Part shown: positions 33,355-34,904 of the stretch, in pieces
Numbering within the stretch: the stretch's first letter is position 1
Layout: the number at the start of each line of letters is the position of its first letter
NCBI RefSeq assembly: GCF_009857885.1
Contig: NZ_WWER01000015.1
Span: forward strand, 1-34,904
Direction: 5' to 3'
Length of the DNA: 34,904 nucleotides
DNA from: Pusillimonas sp. TS35
Lineage (GTDB): Bacteria > Pseudomonadota > Gammaproteobacteria > Burkholderiales > Burkholderiaceae_B
Made by a program: the position numbers and the translations under genes
The notes under the pieces: generated by a model
Databases searched by the model: none
Told to the model about the DNA's origin: nothing
The model's input: only the letters and a program-made list of their open reading frames with translations

Positions 33355-33624
33355 GTGCCGCCGCACAACACCAGCCGGACATGCCCAGCCTGCGGCCATG
33401 TCCACGCGGACAACCGCAAGACGCAGGCGCGGTTTGCGTGCGTGCAATGCGGCTACGAGGAAAACGCCGATGTGGTCGGCGCGATGAATATTTTGGCGCG
33501 GGGACACCGCGTTGCAGCCTGTGGAGAGGACGTCAGCCGTGCAAGGCCCGCAAGGGCCACACACGCAGCCTCTGCGAAGAGGGAACCCATCGAAGCGACG
33601 CACAGCAGCCTTGCGCCGCTGTGA
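33355..33624 (+). pseudogene. TnpB C-terminal fragment (zinc ribbon and RuvC-III part)
   Basis: From VPPHNTSRTCPACGHVHADN the plus strand encodes about 89 residues: the CPACG...CVQCG zinc ribbon and the RuvC-III segment ADVVGAMNILARGH with the last catalytic Asp. They end at the normal stop (33622-33624). TnpB is the RNA-guided nuclease ancestor of Cas12. Some 280-300 N-terminal residues, with two other catalytic acids, are gone, so no nuclease is made. The retained 3' end and right end would still contain the omega-RNA scaffold region. Confidence 0.85.
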
Positions 33625-33633
33625 GCGCCGTAG

Positions 33634-33667
33634 GAATCCCTTTTCTTTAAGGAGGGGAGGATGTCAA
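33634..33667 (+). ncRNA. Possible orphan omega-RNA 3' scaffold at the IS605-type right end
   Basis: In IS605 elements the guide RNA of TnpB is made from the 3' end of tnpB through the right end, and the guide is the flanking DNA. Here the right-end hairpin (GAATCCC ... AGGAGGGGA) and the terminal TCAA are kept. The would-be guide is the first bases of the Slam gene after 33667. No promoter is identified and no TnpB is encoded locally, so this is only a candidate. Confidence 0.25.
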
Positions 33668-34780
33668 GCTCCAAAGGTTGGGTGACAGCGAGCGTATCTA
33701 TGCTGGGCCATGTAATGCGTGTGTGTATGTTCCTTTTCGTGATGGCTGGTGCAGTTGCTGGGTTGCCGGCTATTGCGCAATTAAATGATGATGTGCAGCG
33801 ACGTGCCGAGCAGGGCGTGCTGCGGTTGGAGGCAGGCCAGATTGACGCGTTGATGGGCAAGGGCTTGGCCAATCATTCTGATGAACATGGTATCGCAGCC
33901 GAAGGCCAGCCTTACATGCTTGCGCATACTGCGGCGGCCCTCGGCCGGGCGCTTTATCTCGCACTTCAGCACCGTCAATGGCCTGTCGCCACCCGGCTGC
34001 TCTCGGCGTATCAGGGCTTGGCGGATTACGACCCGATGCTGTTGCATTATGCGCGGGGCATGCTTGCACGTGCAGAAGGAAACTCTCGCGAGGCGCAGGC
34101 TGAATTTCGCGCGGTGCTGGTACAAGCGCCCGATTTCCTGCCCGCCCGGTTGGAGCTTGCGCGAGCATTGTTCGATGATGCGCAGGATATCGAAGCGGCG
34201 CGGGCGTTCGCAGGCGTGCTTGCTTTGATCGGCGGCACGGACGCCCGGACGGCGGGCGTCCGCCGGTCTGTCGATGCTTATCTTGCCGCCATCGGGCAGC
34301 GTCGGGCTTGGGGTGGGGCGCTATCCATGGGCGCAAGATGGTCGGACAATGTGAATCGTACGTCGGCCAGCCGCACGTGCCTGGTTCCGGGCGGTGGTGG
34401 CCTGTGCATGATAGAACGCACGCTGCCTGGGCCGGTAAAGGCAGTAGGCGGTGACTACGAGGTCAATGTACGTCGACGCATGCCGCTTTATGGGCATCAC
34501 GGGGTGTATGTGCGCGCGGGCGCGCTTGGTACACGCTTCCGGGCTTATCGCAGCCATGATGACGCAAGCCTTGCCGTGTTGGCCGGTTACAGCTACCGCG
34601 ACGCTCGTTTTCAACTGATTCTGGCGCCGACATTCGAACAGTATCGCTGGGGCGGGCGCCTGCTTTACAACGCCTGGGGTGTGCATGCCGAAGGCAATTA
34701 CTTGCTGGGCCCGCGCGCATCGCTAAAGTTCGATGTCGGCTACAAAAGCATGCACTACCATAGCCGCGATTATGCGGGTG
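33661..34780 (+). pseudogene. Slam-type outer-membrane secretion protein, truncated by an IS3 element
   Basis: Slam proteins are outer-membrane barrels that export TbpB-like lipoproteins or hemophilins. A signal peptide (MLGHVMRVCMFLFVMAGAVA, cleaved after IAQ) precedes a TPR-like helical domain (about residues 60-205, e.g. YDPMLLHYARGMLARAEGNS and LPARLELARALFDDAQDIEA). The DUF560 barrel starts at about 218 (GGALSMGARWSDNVNRTSAS). At 34781 the coding sequence runs into the terminal repeat of an IS3-family element after 373 codons; family members are about 480-500 residues. The last barrel strands are lost. The ATG at 33661 and its AAGGAGG belong to the right end of the IS605 remnant. The original start was probably the Met at 33700 or 33715. 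Confidence 0.8.
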
Positions 34781-34904
34781 TGAATCGAACCGGAAATCGC
34801 GGAGGCTGTTGGGTTAAAGTAAAACAGGTTCCTCAGCCGGTGCTGCAAGTTGTCGATAGTATCGCTCTTCGGCTTCGGCCGGCGGGATATCACCGATCGA
34901 GCCC
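34781..34904 (-). mobile_element. IS3-family insertion sequence, 3' end (partial)
   Basis: Read on the plus strand, TGAATCGAACCGG begins at 34781. It is the same terminal repeat as at 113-125, followed by a second shared block GGAGGCT. The element is oriented on the minus strand and continues past the window edge. It interrupts the Slam gene. The target duplication cannot be checked because the other flank is outside. Confidence 0.8.
34814..34904 (-). CDS. IS3-family transposase OrfB, C-terminal fragment
   Basis: The minus strand from 34903 reads GSIGDIPPAEAEERYYRQLA, then APAEEPVLL and a TAA stop at 34814-34816. IS3-family OrfB (DDE integrase-like) proteins commonly end with this GxIPPAEYE/AExRYY block. 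The stop lies about 20 bases inside the terminal repeat, the normal position. The catalytic core is beyond the window. Confidence 0.75.
   Translation of the reverse strand, partial: GSIGDIPPAEAEERYYRQLAAPAEEPVLL

Larger units (their letters stand above)
33089..33667 (+). mobile_element. Internally deleted IS605-type (IS200/IS605) element
   Basis: The 0.58-kb remnant has the divergent tnpA(-)/tnpB(+) layout of IS605, but only the C-terminal ends of both genes remain, joined at about 33348-33355. The left end contains a C-rich/G-rich hairpin at 33094-33113 and a perfect hairpin GGACGCC-GTA-GGCGTCC at 33125-33141. The right end has the hairpin around 33634-33657, followed by TCAA at 33664-33667, the type of right cleavage site described for IS608. 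It lies between the haemophore and Slam genes, and its right end reaches into the Slam reading frame. The exact left boundary is not fixed. Confidence 0.75.

Noticed and set aside
33151-33603. A single 150-residue minus-strand protein
   Set aside because: Its N-terminal half is antisense to the TnpB fragment. Only the last 65 residues match TnpA.

Overview
The window looks like chromosomal DNA of a denitrifying betaproteobacterium, most likely Burkholderiales/Alcaligenaceae (Bordetella, Achromobacter, Pusillimonas or Castellaniella type). This rests on GC-rich coding sequence, the ccsA-like/ffh divergent pair, a norCBQD cluster, a PP0621-type small protein beside ampD, and a Bordetella-like iron-regulated sigma factor plus TonB receptor arrangement. 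Species is not determined.

Layout, left to right. (1) 1-780: the start of an IS3-family element (minus strand) that has inserted into an ISL3-family transposase, whose C-terminal half and right terminal repeat survive next to tRNA-Leu(CAA). (2) 949-6379, minus strand: a nitric oxide reductase operon read as a 41-residue membrane peptide, norC, norB, norQ and norD. NorC carries an additional C-terminal cytochrome c domain. (3) 6380-6813: a divergent control region with an FNR/DNR-like site and 12-bp tandem repeats on the nor side, and a near-perfect sigma-32 promoter for htpG on the other. (4) 8922-17849: mostly housekeeping genes: FAD-linked oxidase, ampD, PP0621-like protein, ccsA/ypjD-like protein, ffh, LysM/BON protein, proline iminopeptidase, trmB, tRNA-Gly(CCC) and a patatin-like phospholipase. 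(5) 18015-22001: a His-rich CDF metal exporter and a three-gene ABC importer (NMT1/SsuA-type). (6) 22026-28680, minus strand: acetate kinase, a divergent phosphoketolase-like enzyme, a beta-CASP metallo-beta-lactamase protein and a long-form thymidine/AMP phosphorylase-like protein, which look like a fermentative or nucleotide-salvage module.

(7) 28761-34780: the most interesting part, a haem/iron acquisition island. A Fur-box candidate precedes a FecI-like ECF sigma factor (no FecR seen), then a TonB-dependent receptor, then a gene resembling the secreted haemophore hemophilin (HphA-like), then a Slam-type outer-membrane secretion protein. The island is visibly decaying. The haemophore gene appears to carry two small deletions and an in-frame stop. 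An internally deleted IS605-type element sits between haemophore and Slam, and its right end supplies the ribosome-binding site and ATG of the Slam reading frame. The Slam gene is cut at about codon 373 by an IS3-family element with the same terminal repeat as the one at the left edge.

Both window edges therefore lie inside same-orientation copies (or one collapsed repeat) of the same IS3-family element. This suggests that the window is a contig bounded by a repeat. No CRISPR array, prophage or plasmid origin was seen. All identifications are from reading the sequence; no database search was run.
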